Positions 8,560 to 17,291 of a stretch of DNA of 64,000 nt are shown here, piece by piece. Numbering within the stretch: the stretch's first letter is position 1; every line of letters starts with the position of its first letter. The position numbers and the translations under genes are program-made. The stretch is from the NCBI GenBank assembly GCA_949296915.1, contig CASFPX010000007.1, forward strand, positions 62,001 through 126,000. The letters are read 5' to 3'. A model generated the notes under the pieces. The model was not told the DNA's origin and ran no database searches. It was given only the letters and a program-made list of their open reading frames with translations. This DNA comes from Onthovicinus sp900555545. Its GTDB lineage: Bacteria; Bacillota; Clostridia; Oscillospirales; Acutalibacteraceae.

Positions 8560-10285
8560 ATGCTTCCGCCTCCTTTTCATCCAGCTGGGAGGAGCAGATC
8601 TCCCGATACACATCGCTGCTGCGGAGCAGCTCCTCATGCGTCCCCACGCCGGCCACCGCGCCGTCGTCGAGCACCAGGATCTGATCGCACCAGCGGACGG
8701 ACTGAACCCGCTGGGAGATCACGATCACTGTGATCCCCTCCAAATCCTTCCGAATTGCCGCGCGAAGCCGCTGCTGAGTCGCAAAATCGAGCGCGCTGTC
8801 GCTGTCATCCAGGATCAACACACGCGGCTTGGAGACGAGCGCCCGCGCGATTGTCAGCCGCTGGCGCTGGCCGCCGGACAGGTTCCGGCCGGCCTGCTCA
8901 ACCGGTGCATCCAAGCCGCCGCGGCGCTCCTGAACGAAATCATACGCCTGAGCAGTCCTGAGCGCATCGATCAGCTGTTTCTCCGGTACATCACCGCGCA
9001 GCATGGTCAAATTTTCCCGGATGCTGCCCGTGAACACTTGGGCGTTCTGGGGCACCAATCCGATCTGTGACCGGAGCGCTTTAAAGCTGTAATCCCGTAC
9101 ATCATGCCCGAACACCAGCACCCGGCCGCCCGTCACATCCGAAAACCGCTCAATCAGATTGACAAGAGTCGACTTTCCGGAGCCGGTTGAACCGATGACG
9201 CCGAACATCTCGCCCGCACGGATCTGAAAGCTGATATGATCTAAAATGTTCTCGGCGCCGATGGAAAAATCAACATCCTCAAACACTACGGCCGGGGCGT
9301 GCCCGTCGATCTCCGCCACGCTCCCCTGCTTTTCCGTAACAGATGAGTCCGTATTCAGTACCTCCGCCACACGGGAGGCACTGGCCGCCGCGCGCGTAAA
9401 AATCACCACCAGATTCGCCACCACGATCAGTGCAAGGGAGATCTGCGTCAGATAGTTGACAAAGGCGATGATCTCCCCCTGAGTAAGTGCGCCGGAATCC
9501 ACACGAAAACCGCCAAACCAGACAATGGCCAAAATAGCCAGATTCATCACCAGGAATGTCAGCGGATTGAGCAGTGCAGAGATCCGGCCGACGCGCTCAC
9601 TCGCACGGGCGGCGTCATCTGTAATCCGGTCGAACTTTTCCCGCTCCTCCCCCTGCCTGGAAAAGGCGCGTACTACACGGATTCCCTCCAGTTCCTCGCG
9701 CGTGACCGTGGCCAGACGGTCGAGCTTTTGCTGGATTTTCCGATACAGCGGCACACAGCGGCTCATCACCAGATAGAGTGCCAGCGCCACCACAGGCCCT
9801 GCGATCAGGAAGACGATCGAGAGCTTCAGATCCAGCAGCATAGCCATAACCACGGCGCCGATCACCAGGAACGGCGCGCGGGATACAAGACGGATTGTCA
9901 TGGCCACCGCCACCTGTAGCTGGTTGACATCATTGGTGATACGCGTAACCAGCGATCCGGCGCCAAAATGATCCACTTCGCGATCAGAAAAAGTGTTGAT
10001 CTTCTGGAAAAGTGCATTGCGCACCTCCGTCCCAAACCCTTGGGACGCGCGGGATGCCATGTACTGGCAGATCATGGCGCAGCCAAAGCCAAGGGCGGAA
10101 ATTCCAATCATCTCTGCGCCCGTTTTCAGAATATACGCCGTATCGCCATTGGGGATACCCGTATCAATGATTTTGGCCATGACAAGCGGCACGATCAGCT
10201 CCAGCACTGCCTCCGTACACTTGAAGAACGGGCCAAAGATACATTCCTTCTTATAATTTTTTAAATATTTTAACAGACTGCGCAT
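8552..10285 (-). CDS. ABC exporter half-transporter, degenerate partner
   Basis: The first gene of the exporter pair encodes 577 residues with six membrane helices and an ATPase (Walker A GSTGSGKST, signature LSGGQRQR). The Walker B is LILDDSDSALD, with Asp replacing the catalytic Glu, and the switch His is Gln (VISQRVQ). This is the hallmark of the non-catalytic half of heterodimeric exporters such as BmrC/YheI. ATG 10285 follows AGGGGGGATTGG. It is read with the downstream partner from a promoter upstream of 10285. Expression of bmrCD-type pairs is often drug-induced; no leader attenuator was identified here. Confidence 0.85.
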   Translation of the reverse strand: MRSLLKYLKNYKKECIFGPFFKCTEAVLELIVPLVMAKIIDTGIPNGDTAYILKTGAEMIGISALGFGCAMICQYMASRASQGFGTEVRNALFQKINTFSDREVDHFGAGSLVTRITNDVNQLQVAVAMTIRLVSRAPFLVIGAVVMAMLLDLKLSIVFLIAGPVVALALYLVMSRCVPLYRKIQQKLDRLATVTREELEGIRVVRAFSRQGEEREKFDRITDDAARASERVGRISALLNPLTFLVMNLAILAIVWFGGFRVDSGALTQGEIIAFVNYLTQISLALIVVANLVVIFTRAAASASRVAEVLNTDSSVTEKQGSVAEIDGHAPAVVFEDVDFSIGAENILDHISFQIRAGEMFGVIGSTGSGKSTLVNLIERFSDVTGGRVLVFGHDVRDYSFKALRSQIGLVPQNAQVFTGSIRENLTMLRGDVPEKQLIDALRTAQAYDFVQERRGGLDAPVEQAGRNLSGGQRQRLTIARALVSKPRVLILDDSDSALDFATQQRLRAAIRKDLEGITVIVISQRVQSVRWCDQILVLDDGAVAGVGTHEELLRSSDVYREICSSQLDEKEAEAYA

Positions 10286-10474
10286 CCAATCCCCCCTGCA
10301 ATGATCGACAAATCGATTGTATTGTACCACATTTTAAGCGGAAAAAAAATAAAGTTTGCCAAATCGACCTGCCAATATCCTCATATATTTCCAGAAAGCA
10401 ACCCTTTTTGCCAAACTCGGCCAAATTATACGACAAATTATATAAATAAATTAAACAAAAAGATCATAACATTA

Positions 10475-10502
10475 TTGACTTTTTATTTGAATGCTATATA
10501 AT
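10475..10502 (+). promoter_or_regulatory. Promoter of the 141-residue hypothetical gene
   Basis: TTGACT at 10475-10480 and TATAAT at 10497-10502 with 16-base spacing, 54 bases before the start codon. Confidence 0.8.
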
Positions 10503-10555
10503 AAAGGTGAGAAAACACCGTCACCCATCAGCAGCAAACAAAGGAGGAGACAACA

Positions 10556-10981
10556 TTGAAACACCTTCAGGAATACAGGGAGCTCATCCCGTGGTTTGAA
10601 GACTACGTACGCAGGAATGTAAAAAAGCTGGCAGGAATGGAAGATGCACTCGGCGACGAGCCCGCACTCTCACCTGTGGACACGTATAATAACGCCGCCA
10701 TGGTCACCGCCTTTATGCGCGTGTGCGGCGGGAACTACAACATCCGTGACACGGAGGACTATGTGATGACCGTCCTCGCCGCAGAACCCGGCGGATCGTT
10801 CGAAAAACGGGTGCGCATTTTTGTAGAACAGGTCAAAGAGGATCATTCCGGCCGTCTGGTAACGGTGGAAGAGTTGGAATCTTATAGCCCAAAAATGTTG
10901 GAGCAGGCGTTTTTGACGGCGTGTTCGGATATTCTTGAAATGGGCGTCACACCGCCGCCGTGTATGGTGCCCATCCCTTGA
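10556..10981 (+). CDS. Hypothetical protein, TTG start
   Basis: A 141-residue soluble protein starting at TTG 10556 with AAAGGAGGAG nine bases upstream, behind a good sigma-A promoter. It is helical and acidic, with no signal peptide or membrane segment and no recognisable catalytic motif. It stands alone between the divergent ABC exporter and the glycolytic genes. I do not recognise the family and assign no function. Confidence 0.75.
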   Translation: MKHLQEYRELIPWFEDYVRRNVKKLAGMEDALGDEPALSPVDTYNNAAMVTAFMRVCGGNYNIRDTEDYVMTVLAAEPGGSFEKRVRIFVEQVKEDHSGRLVTVEELESYSPKMLEQAFLTACSDILEMGVTPPPCMVPIP

Positions 10982-11280
10982 GGGGCGCTAGCAAAACGTG
11001 CAGTGGTTGTCCCCCTACCCCAAAAATAAGAGCGCTAAAATCCCCCCAAAAGTGACCAATTTCGCCACAGTCCTCCCCCGTGGAGAGCTGTGGCTTTTTG
11101 GGTATGACAAATAATTAACAAAGCGCCGCGCCCCATGGGAGCGATGTTTGTTCCGTTTGACACTTGAAAAAACGGGCCGGGTGTTATACAATTAATTCCG
11201 TAGGTAAAGTCTTATGTTTTTTGATCTTAACAGAATAGATCGATCCACAGGACAACAACTGAAGAAAGGATGTTCCACCA
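10982..11280. other. Intergenic region upstream of pgk
   Basis: Holds a terminator at 11064-11099 and a probable pgk promoter. TTGAAA at 11164-11169 and TACAAT at 11187-11192 are 17 bases apart; a TTGACA at 11157 is too far from any -10. No coding signal is seen. Confidence 0.5.
11064..11099 (+). terminator. Terminator before pgk
   Basis: GCCACAG and CTGTGGC arms around a 17-base loop with extra TCC/GGA pairing, followed by five T residues. Confidence 0.75.
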
Positions 11281-12471
11281 ATGAATGCACTCAACAAAAA
11301 GACCATCGAAGATATCGACGTTCAGGGCAAGCGTGTTCTCGTTCGCTGCGATTTCAACGTCCCGCTCAAGGACGGCGTGATCACGGACGACAAGCGAATC
11401 CGCGCTTCCCTCCCCACGATTCAATATTTGCTTGAGCACGGGGCAAAGGTGATCCTCTGCTCCCACCTTGGCCGCCCGAAGGGCGAGTTCAAGCCAGAAT
11501 TCTCCCTCAAGCCCGTCGCAGCGCGCCTGTCCGAGCTGCTCGGCTTTGAGGTCAAAATTGCGGACGATGTTGTCGGCGAGAGCGCACAAAAGCTGGCCGC
11601 TGAGGTCAAGGAGGGCCAGGCCGTCCTGATCGAGAATGTGCGCTATGAGAAGGGCGAGACCAAAAACGACCCCGAGCTGAGCAAAAAGTTCGCCGCGCTG
11701 GCCGACATCTATGTCAACGACGCGTTCGGCAGCGCACACCGTGCGCACTGCTCCACCACAGGCGTGGCCGACTATCTGCCGGCTGTGTGCGGCTACCTGA
11801 TCCAGAAGGAGATCTCCGTCATGGGTAAAGCGCTGGCAGATCCCAAGCGCCCGTTCGTCGCCATCCTCGGCGGCGCGAAGGTTTCCGATAAGATCGGCGT
11901 GATTGAGAACCTGCTCGACAAAGTCGATACGCTCATCATCGGCGGCGGCATGGCCTACACGTTCTTCAAGGCCATGGGCCACACCATCGGCACCTCCATC
12001 TGTGAGGAGGATAAGATCGCCCTCGCCAAGGAGACCATGGATAAGGCGGCGCAGAAGGGTGTCAAGTTCCTGCTGCCTGTCGATAACAAGGTCGGCCGCG
12101 AGTACGATCCGAACACCGAGAGCATGATTGTCGACTCCGACGATATCCCGGATGGCTGGATGGGCCTGGACATCGGACCGGCCACCCAGAAGCTCTTCGC
12201 CGATGCGATCAAGGGCGCCGGCACCGTTGTCTGGAACGGGCCGATGGGCGTCTCCGAGTGGGATAACTTTGCAGAGGGCACCATTGCTGTCGCCAAGGCT
12301 GTCGCAGACAGCGGCGCAATCTCCATCATCGGCGGCGGCGACTCCGCAGCGGCTGTTCAGAAGCTCGGCTTTGCCGACAAGATGACCCACATCTCCACCG
12401 GCGGCGGCGCATCCCTGGAGTTCCTCGAGGGCAAGGAGCTGCCCGGCATTGCAGCCCTCAACGACAAATAA
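11281..12471 (+). CDS. pgk: Phosphoglycerate kinase
   Basis: The 396-residue enzyme transfers phosphate from 1,3-bisphosphoglycerate to ADP in glycolysis. The N-terminal signature RVLVRCDFNVPLKDG, the GAKVILCSHLGRPKG segment, the GGAKVSDKIGV and GGGMAYTFFKA motifs and the C-terminal IGGGDSAAA nucleotide loop all match. Length is normal for the family. It starts at ATG 11281 after GAAAGGATG and is followed by tpiA and gpmI in the same direction. The glyceraldehyde-3-phosphate dehydrogenase and enolase genes are not in the window. Confidence 0.98.
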   Translation: MNALNKKTIEDIDVQGKRVLVRCDFNVPLKDGVITDDKRIRASLPTIQYLLEHGAKVILCSHLGRPKGEFKPEFSLKPVAARLSELLGFEVKIADDVVGESAQKLAAEVKEGQAVLIENVRYEKGETKNDPELSKKFAALADIYVNDAFGSAHRAHCSTTGVADYLPAVCGYLIQKEISVMGKALADPKRPFVAILGGAKVSDKIGVIENLLDKVDTLIIGGGMAYTFFKAMGHTIGTSICEEDKIALAKETMDKAAQKGVKFLLPVDNKVGREYDPNTESMIVDSDDIPDGWMGLDIGPATQKLFADAIKGAGTVVWNGPMGVSEWDNFAEGTIAVAKAVADSGAISIIGGGDSAAAVQKLGFADKMTHISTGGGASLEFLEGKELPGIAALNDK

Positions 12472-12490
12472 TTATAGTCATGCATCAACG

Positions 12491-12517
12491 CGGGGCGCAT
12501 CTCCACTATGCGCCCCG
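12491..12517 (+). terminator. Intercistronic hairpin between pgk and tpiA
   Basis: Perfect 10-bp arms (CGGGGCGCAT / ATGCGCCCCG). The following bases are not a clean T-run, so it may act as a partial terminator or an RNA-stabilising stem that sets relative expression. Confidence 0.5.
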
Positions 12518-12555
12518 TGTGTAGGATTTGAATAAAACGACAGGAGTGTTTACTT

Positions 12556-13323
12556 ATGAACAAACAGCTTCGCAAGGCCGTCATTGCCGGCAACTGGAAA
12601 ATGAATAAGACCCCGTCTGAGACCACGGCCCTCATCAACGAGATCAAGCCGCTCGTCCAGGATGCGGACTGCGACGTGGTCGTGTGCGTTCCGTACGTGG
12701 ATCTGCAGGCGGCGCTCGAGGCCACCAAGGGCTCCAACATCAAGGTTGGCGCGGAGAACTGCCACTGGGAGAAGAGCGGCGCCTACACGGGTGAAATTTC
12801 CACCGGTATGCTGTGCGAGATGGGCGTTGAATACGTGATTATCGGCCACAGCGAGCGCCGCACCTACTTTGGCGAGACGGATGCAACCGTTCAAAAGCGC
12901 GTGCGCGCGGCGCTGGATGCGGGCCTGACCGTCATCCTCTGCGTGGGCGAGACACTTGAGCAACGCGAGCAGGGCATCACCAATGAGGTCGTAGGCATCC
13001 AGACCAAGATCGCACTCGGCGGCGTCTCCAAAGAGGAGCTCTCCCGCATCATCATCGCCTATGAGCCCGTATGGGCCATTGGCACCGGCCGCACCGCCAC
13101 CAGCGAGCAGGCCAACGAGGTCAACCATGCCATCCGGATGATTGTTGCCGATCTGTACGACAGTGCGGCCGCTGATGCATTTGTCGTCCAGTACGGCGGA
13201 TCCATGAACGCCGGCAATGCCGCAGAGCTGCTGGCACAGCCGGATGTGGACGGCGGCCTGATCGGCGGCGCGTCCCTCAAGGCGCCCGATTTTGCCGAGA
13301 TTGTTAAGGCAGCCTCCAAATAA
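12556..13323 (+). CDS. tpiA: Triosephosphate isomerase
   Basis: A 255-residue TIM barrel that interconverts dihydroxyacetone phosphate and glyceraldehyde 3-phosphate. It has the N-terminal AGNWKMNKT (catalytic Lys), the VIIGHSERR motif (catalytic His), the catalytic Glu in AYEPVWAIGTG, and the phosphate-binding YGGSMN and GLIGGASLK loops. Length and motifs are complete. CAGGAGTG precedes ATG 12556. It lies between pgk and gpmI, a common glycolytic gene order in Firmicutes. Confidence 0.98.
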   Translation: MNKQLRKAVIAGNWKMNKTPSETTALINEIKPLVQDADCDVVVCVPYVDLQAALEATKGSNIKVGAENCHWEKSGAYTGEISTGMLCEMGVEYVIIGHSERRTYFGETDATVQKRVRAALDAGLTVILCVGETLEQREQGITNEVVGIQTKIALGGVSKEELSRIIIAYEPVWAIGTGRTATSEQANEVNHAIRMIVADLYDSAAADAFVVQYGGSMNAGNAAELLAQPDVDGGLIGGASLKAPDFAEIVKAASK

Positions 13324-13345
13324 TTGGAACTGGCCATTAATTGAC

Positions 13346-13375
13346 GGGAGTGCCGTAAAGCGGCACTCCCCTTCT
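13346..13375 (+). terminator. Intercistronic hairpin between tpiA and gpmI
   Basis: GGGAGTGCCG and CGGCACTCCC form a perfect ten-base stem with a five-base loop. Only a weak T-tract follows, so it probably tunes rather than ends transcription. Confidence 0.5.
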
Positions 13376-13395
13376 GTGAAAGGAATCCTTTGACT

Positions 13396-14931
13396 ATGAA
13401 AAAAACACTTGTACTCTGCATCATGGATGGCTTCGGCAAAAATGACTCCGACTACGGCAACGCCATCCGCGCCGCCCATAAACCAAACCTGGATAAAATC
13501 GTCGCTGAGAGTCCGATGACCTACATCGGCGCTTCGGGCCTGGATGTCGGCCTGCCGGACGGGCAGATGGGCAACAGCGAAGTTGGCCATACGAATATTG
13601 GCGCAGGCCGTGTCGTCTATCAGGAGCTCACCCGCATCACCAAGTCCATTGAGGATGGCGACTTCTTCCAGAATCCCGCCTTCCTGGCGGCGGTGGAGAA
13701 CTGCAAAAAGAACGGTTCCGCCCTGCACCTGATGGGGCTGATGTCCGACGGCGGCGTCCACTCCCACAACACACACCTGTACGCGCTCGTCAAGCTGGCC
13801 AAGGAGGCCGGGCTGGAGAAGGTCTATGTGCACTGCTTCATGGACGGACGCGATGTGCCGCCGACCTCCGGTGCGGACTACGTCGCCGAGCTGCAGGAGA
13901 AGCTGAAGGAGATCGGCGTGGGCAAGATCGCCACCGTTATGGGCCGTTACTATGCGATGGACCGCGACAACCGCTGGGAGCGCGTGAGCAAGGCCTATGC
14001 GGCCATGGTCTACGGCGAGGGCATCCAGGCGGATGACCCCGTCGCTGCGATCAAAGCCTCCTATGAGGAGAAGGATGCCGAGGGCAAAAATATTACGGAT
14101 GAATTTGTCGTCCCGACCGTATGCTGCAAGGACGGCAAAATTCAGGCGAATGACAGCGTAATCTTCTTTAACTTCCGCCCCGACCGTGCCCGTGAGATCA
14201 CCCGCACGCTGGTGGATCCTGATTTTAACGGTTTTGAGCGCAAAAACGGCTTCTTCCCGCTGTACTATGTCTGCATGACGCAGTACGACGCCACCATGCC
14301 GAATGTGGATGTCGCCTTTAAGCCGGAGAGCCTGGACGATACGCTTGGCGAGTACCTCTCCAAAAACGGGATGACCCAGTTGCGCATCGCCGAGACGGAA
14401 AAGTACGCGCATGTGACGTTCTTCTTCAACGGCGGTGTGGAAAAGGTGTTCCCGGGCGAGGACCGCGTCCTGATCCCGTCCCCCAAGGTTGCGACATATG
14501 ACCTCAAGCCCGAGATGAGCGCCTACGAGGTCACGGACGCCGTGGTGGAGCGCGTAGAGAGCGGCAAGTACGACGTAGTCATCATCAACTACGCCAACTG
14601 CGACATGGTCGGCCACACAGGGATCTTTGATGCAGCCGTCAAGGCGGTCGAGGCTGTGGACAACGGCGTGGGCAGGCTGGCAGAGGCCGTCAAGAAAGTT
14701 GGCGGCACAATGCTGATTACAGCCGACCACGGCAACGCCGACAAGATGTATGAGGACGATGGTTCCCCGTTCACGGCGCACACCACCAATCCGGTGCCGT
14801 TCATTGTATTCAACCACCCATGCAAGCTGCGTGAGGGCGGCCGCCTGTGCGACATCGCCCCCACGATGCTCAAGCTTCTCGGCCTCAAGCAGCCCGAGAA
14901 GATGACCGGCAAGAGCCTGATCATGGACTGA
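13396..14931 (+). CDS. gpmI: 2,3-bisphosphoglycerate-independent phosphoglycerate mutase
   Basis: A 511-residue Mn-dependent mutase converting 3- to 2-phosphoglycerate. The alkaline-phosphatase-type core is clear: LCIMDGFG metal site at the N-terminus, the phosphorylated Ser in GQMGNSEVGH, MGRYYAMDRDNRWERV, NYANCDMVGHTG and ITADHGNADKM. ATG 13396 is chosen over a TTG two codons earlier, although the AAAGGA is nearer the TTG. It is the last gene of the pgk-tpiA-gpmI group and has a terminator. Confidence 0.97.
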   Translation: MKKTLVLCIMDGFGKNDSDYGNAIRAAHKPNLDKIVAESPMTYIGASGLDVGLPDGQMGNSEVGHTNIGAGRVVYQELTRITKSIEDGDFFQNPAFLAAVENCKKNGSALHLMGLMSDGGVHSHNTHLYALVKLAKEAGLEKVYVHCFMDGRDVPPTSGADYVAELQEKLKEIGVGKIATVMGRYYAMDRDNRWERVSKAYAAMVYGEGIQADDPVAAIKASYEEKDAEGKNITDEFVVPTVCCKDGKIQANDSVIFFNFRPDRAREITRTLVDPDFNGFERKNGFFPLYYVCMTQYDATMPNVDVAFKPESLDDTLGEYLSKNGMTQLRIAETEKYAHVTFFFNGGVEKVFPGEDRVLIPSPKVATYDLKPEMSAYEVTDAVVERVESGKYDVVIINYANCDMVGHTGIFDAAVKAVEAVDNGVGRLAEAVKKVGGTMLITADHGNADKMYEDDGSPFTAHTTNPVPFIVFNHPCKLREGGRLCDIAPTMLKLLGLKQPEKMTGKSLIMD

Positions 14932-14948
14932 TATAGAACACACATTTT

Positions 14949-14979
14949 AGCCGTGCGGCGAACACTGCACGGCTTTTTT
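14949..14979 (+). terminator. Terminator of gpmI
   Basis: AGCCGTGC and GCACGGCT arms with a ten-base loop, followed by five T residues. Confidence 0.9.
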
Positions 14980-14990
14980 ATGCCAAAATG

Positions 14991-15062
14991 CCTATTCGTC
15001 GGTTTTGATGCCCTAACTGTAACCGTTCGTTTCTTGATTTTTCAATACTTTTCCCGTAAAAT
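14991..15062 (+). promoter_or_regulatory. Promoter of the agr-like operon with LytTR-type repeats
   Basis: CCTATTCGT at 14991-14999 and CCTAACTGT at 15012-15020 are exactly 21 bases apart and match at six of nine positions. They are the reverse orientation of the ACGAATAGG pair before the AgrD-like gene. ACCGTTCGT at 15022-15030 fits the general LytTR half-site pattern. The probable promoter is TTGATT at 15034-15039 and TAAAAT at 15057-15062, spaced 17. This arrangement suggests autoregulation by the response regulator. Confidence 0.55.
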
Positions 15063-15107
15063 ATATATAAATGGCTTTGTATCAAAGTGAGGTATTGGAG
15101 GTATTGT

Positions 15108-15812
15108 ATGAAAATCTTCATTTGCGATGACGATTCATCTTCCAGAGCGCAGATCAAGACGTACTTGGATACCTACGGCCCCTGCTCCCATTTGGAAATA
15201 TCCGAATATGCCACAGGGGTGGAAATGATACGCGCGCTGAAGTCGGGGCATGCAGATATCATCTTTTTGGACATTGAAATGGATATAATCGATGGGATCG
15301 ACACGGCTAAACTGATCCGGATTACCGACAGGAGGGCGATCATCATTTTTGTCTCCAGCCACGGGGAAAGGGTTTTTGAATCCTTTGACTGTGAGGCGTT
15401 CCACTTTATTACAAAGCCCTTCACCCAGCAAAAATTCAACGACGTTTTTGCAAAGGCAATCCAAAAGTACAAATTCTTAAATAAAACAATCCCCGTCCAG
15501 TGGAAAAATACGGCCGTTGAATTACCGATAGAAAAGATCAAATATTTTGAAAGCTACCGCAAGCATGTGATTTTCCACACCTATGACGGCGAATTTCAGA
15601 TGGTTGCCAATCTGTCGGATGTTTTGAACGAGCTGTCCCCATATGGATTCACACAGACGCACCAGGGGTACGCCGTCAATATGAACCTGATCCGATGCTT
15701 TGACGGGTTGGATATCCTGTTGGACGACGGGACAAAGGTCCCCATGAGCGTCCGGAAAAAGGCGGAAGTGATATCCACCTATGCAAAATATGTTGCGAGG
15801 TATAAGGCATGA
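15108..15812 (+). CDS. LytTR-family response regulator, AgrA-like
   Basis: A 234-residue regulator with an N-terminal receiver domain (acidic pocket DDD at 7-9, phospho-acceptor Asp55 in FLDIEM, Lys in FITKPFT) and a C-terminal LytTR DNA-binding domain (IKYFESYRKHVIFHT to QTHQGYAVNMNLI). LytTR proteins bind pairs of 9-bp repeats two helix turns apart, as seen on both sides of this gene pair. ATG 15108 has GGAGG six bases upstream. It overlaps the kinase gene by four bases. Probably activates the downstream peptide/bacteriocin genes. Confidence 0.9.
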   Translation: MKIFICDDDSSSRAQIKTYLDTYGPCSHLEISEYATGVEMIRALKSGHADIIFLDIEMDIIDGIDTAKLIRITDRRAIIIFVSSHGERVFESFDCEAFHFITKPFTQQKFNDVFAKAIQKYKFLNKTIPVQWKNTAVELPIEKIKYFESYRKHVIFHTYDGEFQMVANLSDVLNELSPYGFTQTHQGYAVNMNLIRCFDGLDILLDDGTKVPMSVRKKAEVISTYAKYVARYKA

Positions 15813-17098
15813 ATATTGCTCTGGTCATTGTTAAATACGCCGGATGCATTCTGGAGGTGCTTCTGAGCGATTATTTTTTCCGCACCTTTCAGGAAAGGCG
15901 GTTGTCCAGACGATCCCATTGTGCAATTCTGGCCGCCGTCGCCCTCCTGTACGGCACTGGAGTCAGTCTGGCGCAGGCGGACTATGTGATGTTTACTGTC
16001 GGCATAGTAGCTACATTGGCAATTGCCTGCTGTTATCGTTTCAGGTGGTACAACACGGTCTTCATGGCACTGATATTCTCCGTGATGTCTGGACTTTCAG
16101 AAATGATTGTCATGTGGATTATCACTATGGATGGGAAAAATTTCACGGAAATTGACACAGATCTTTACGCCTATATCAGTGGCTTGCTAACCGCTAAAAT
16201 CATCACGTACTGCGTGGCGTTGATCATCCGAAAGGCAAAGCATAAGTCGTTCCAGAGCGTGAAAGGATCCGGCTTTATCGGGCTGACGGCGCTGCCCTGT
16301 TCCTCTATCATCGTCTCCCTCATTTTTTCGCATGCCTTGATAGGAAGTACAATTGAGTTACCATGGAAAATTATGGCTGTATTTGCAACCGTCTTCCTGC
16401 TGGCCGCAAATGTGGCGATCTTCTATATCGTGGACCGCCAATACGAGCTGATCAGCTCCAAAGAAAAGTTCAAGGCCAGTCAGGCCCTGCTTGAGAATCA
16501 GCGGCAATATTATGAGGATGTCTTTCAGTCCCAGCAGGAGATTCGAAAGACCAGGCACGATCTGAAAAATATCTTTATCGCCCTGCTGGGGGCGCTGAAC
16601 GCCAAAGACACCCCGCTGGCAAAGGAAATGATTCAGCGAAAGCTTGATGAGCTTGGTCAAAGCCTCGACCTCTCGGGCGACAGCTGTGACATGATCGACT
16701 CCATCCTGCACGCCAAAGTGAAAGACGCCCAAAGGCAAAACATCCTGCTGGAAGTTACCAAAAAAGTCGACCAACCGCTCGTCATTGACCATTTGGATGT
16801 GTCCGTATTGATTGCGAACCTTTTGGACAACGCCATTGAGGCCACCAGCGCAGTGAAAGAGCAGCGAAAAATCTTTTTTTCCATCTTGACAGATAAGGAC
16901 AGCCTGATCGTGCTGTCCTGTAATCCCACAGTCAACACCTTTAAGGGCCGCCCGCCGGAGTCGACCAAAAAGGACAAAAAGCACCACGGCTTTGGGCTGC
17001 TCAGCGTCCAATCCATTGTTGAAAAATATCACGGGACCTGTCATTTTGAATGTGAAAATGGGATAGTTACCACCACGACCGTATTGCATAACCAGTAA
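15809..17098 (+). CDS. GHKL sensor histidine kinase, AgrC-like
   Basis: A 429-residue kinase with about six N-terminal membrane helices (residues ~1-210), a coiled linker, the H-box RKTRHDLKN with His250, the N-box NLLDNAIEA and the glycine-rich HHGFGLLSVQSI loop. This is the AgrC/ComD layout for sensing secreted peptides through the membrane domain. It overlaps the regulator gene (ATGA) and is followed 193 bases later by an AgrD-like peptide gene, its likely ligand precursor. No AgrB protease is encoded nearby. Confidence 0.9.
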   Translation: MNIALVIVKYAGCILEVLLSDYFFRTFQERRLSRRSHCAILAAVALLYGTGVSLAQADYVMFTVGIVATLAIACCYRFRWYNTVFMALIFSVMSGLSEMIVMWIITMDGKNFTEIDTDLYAYISGLLTAKIITYCVALIIRKAKHKSFQSVKGSGFIGLTALPCSSIIVSLIFSHALIGSTIELPWKIMAVFATVFLLAANVAIFYIVDRQYELISSKEKFKASQALLENQRQYYEDVFQSQQEIRKTRHDLKNIFIALLGALNAKDTPLAKEMIQRKLDELGQSLDLSGDSCDMIDSILHAKVKDAQRQNILLEVTKKVDQPLVIDHLDVSVLIANLLDNAIEATSAVKEQRKIFFSILTDKDSLIVLSCNPTVNTFKGRPPESTKKDKKHHGFGLLSVQSIVEKYHGTCHFECENGIVTTTTVLHNQ

Positions 17099-17117
17099 TT
17101 CGCCTTGAATCATCCCG

Positions 17118-17182
17118 ACGAATAGGTGTGAAAAACCAACGAATAGGCATTTTGACTTGATTTTCCCTTTTGAATTTTGTAC
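17118..17182 (+). promoter_or_regulatory. Tandem 21-bp phased repeats upstream of the AgrD-like gene
   Basis: ACGAATAGG occurs at 17118-17126 and again, identically, at 17139-17147, 21 bases apart, exactly two helix turns. A -35-like TTGACT starts five bases later at 17152, while the -10 (TTGTAC near 17177) is poor and badly spaced. This is the textbook arrangement of an activator-dependent AgrA/ComE/PlnC-type promoter. The linked LytTR regulator is the obvious candidate activator. Confidence 0.75.
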
Positions 17183-17291
17183 CCTGTACTTGAAGGTGCG
17201 GGGTGCTTCCTTTTTACAGAATATATTCCAAAATCACAGAATTGCGAATATATATCTTCGCAATGCAAAAGAGAAAGAGGAGGAAAGAATC

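Noticed and set aside
12491..13375. Hairpins between the glycolytic genes as full terminators
   Set aside because: They lack clean T-tracts and lie within an otherwise uniform gene series; partial termination or mRNA stability is more likely.
12550..14943. A 797-codon open frame antisense to tpiA and gpmI
   Set aside because: It lies opposite two certain glycolytic genes, has no ribosome site or domain, and reflects codon bias of GC-rich genes.
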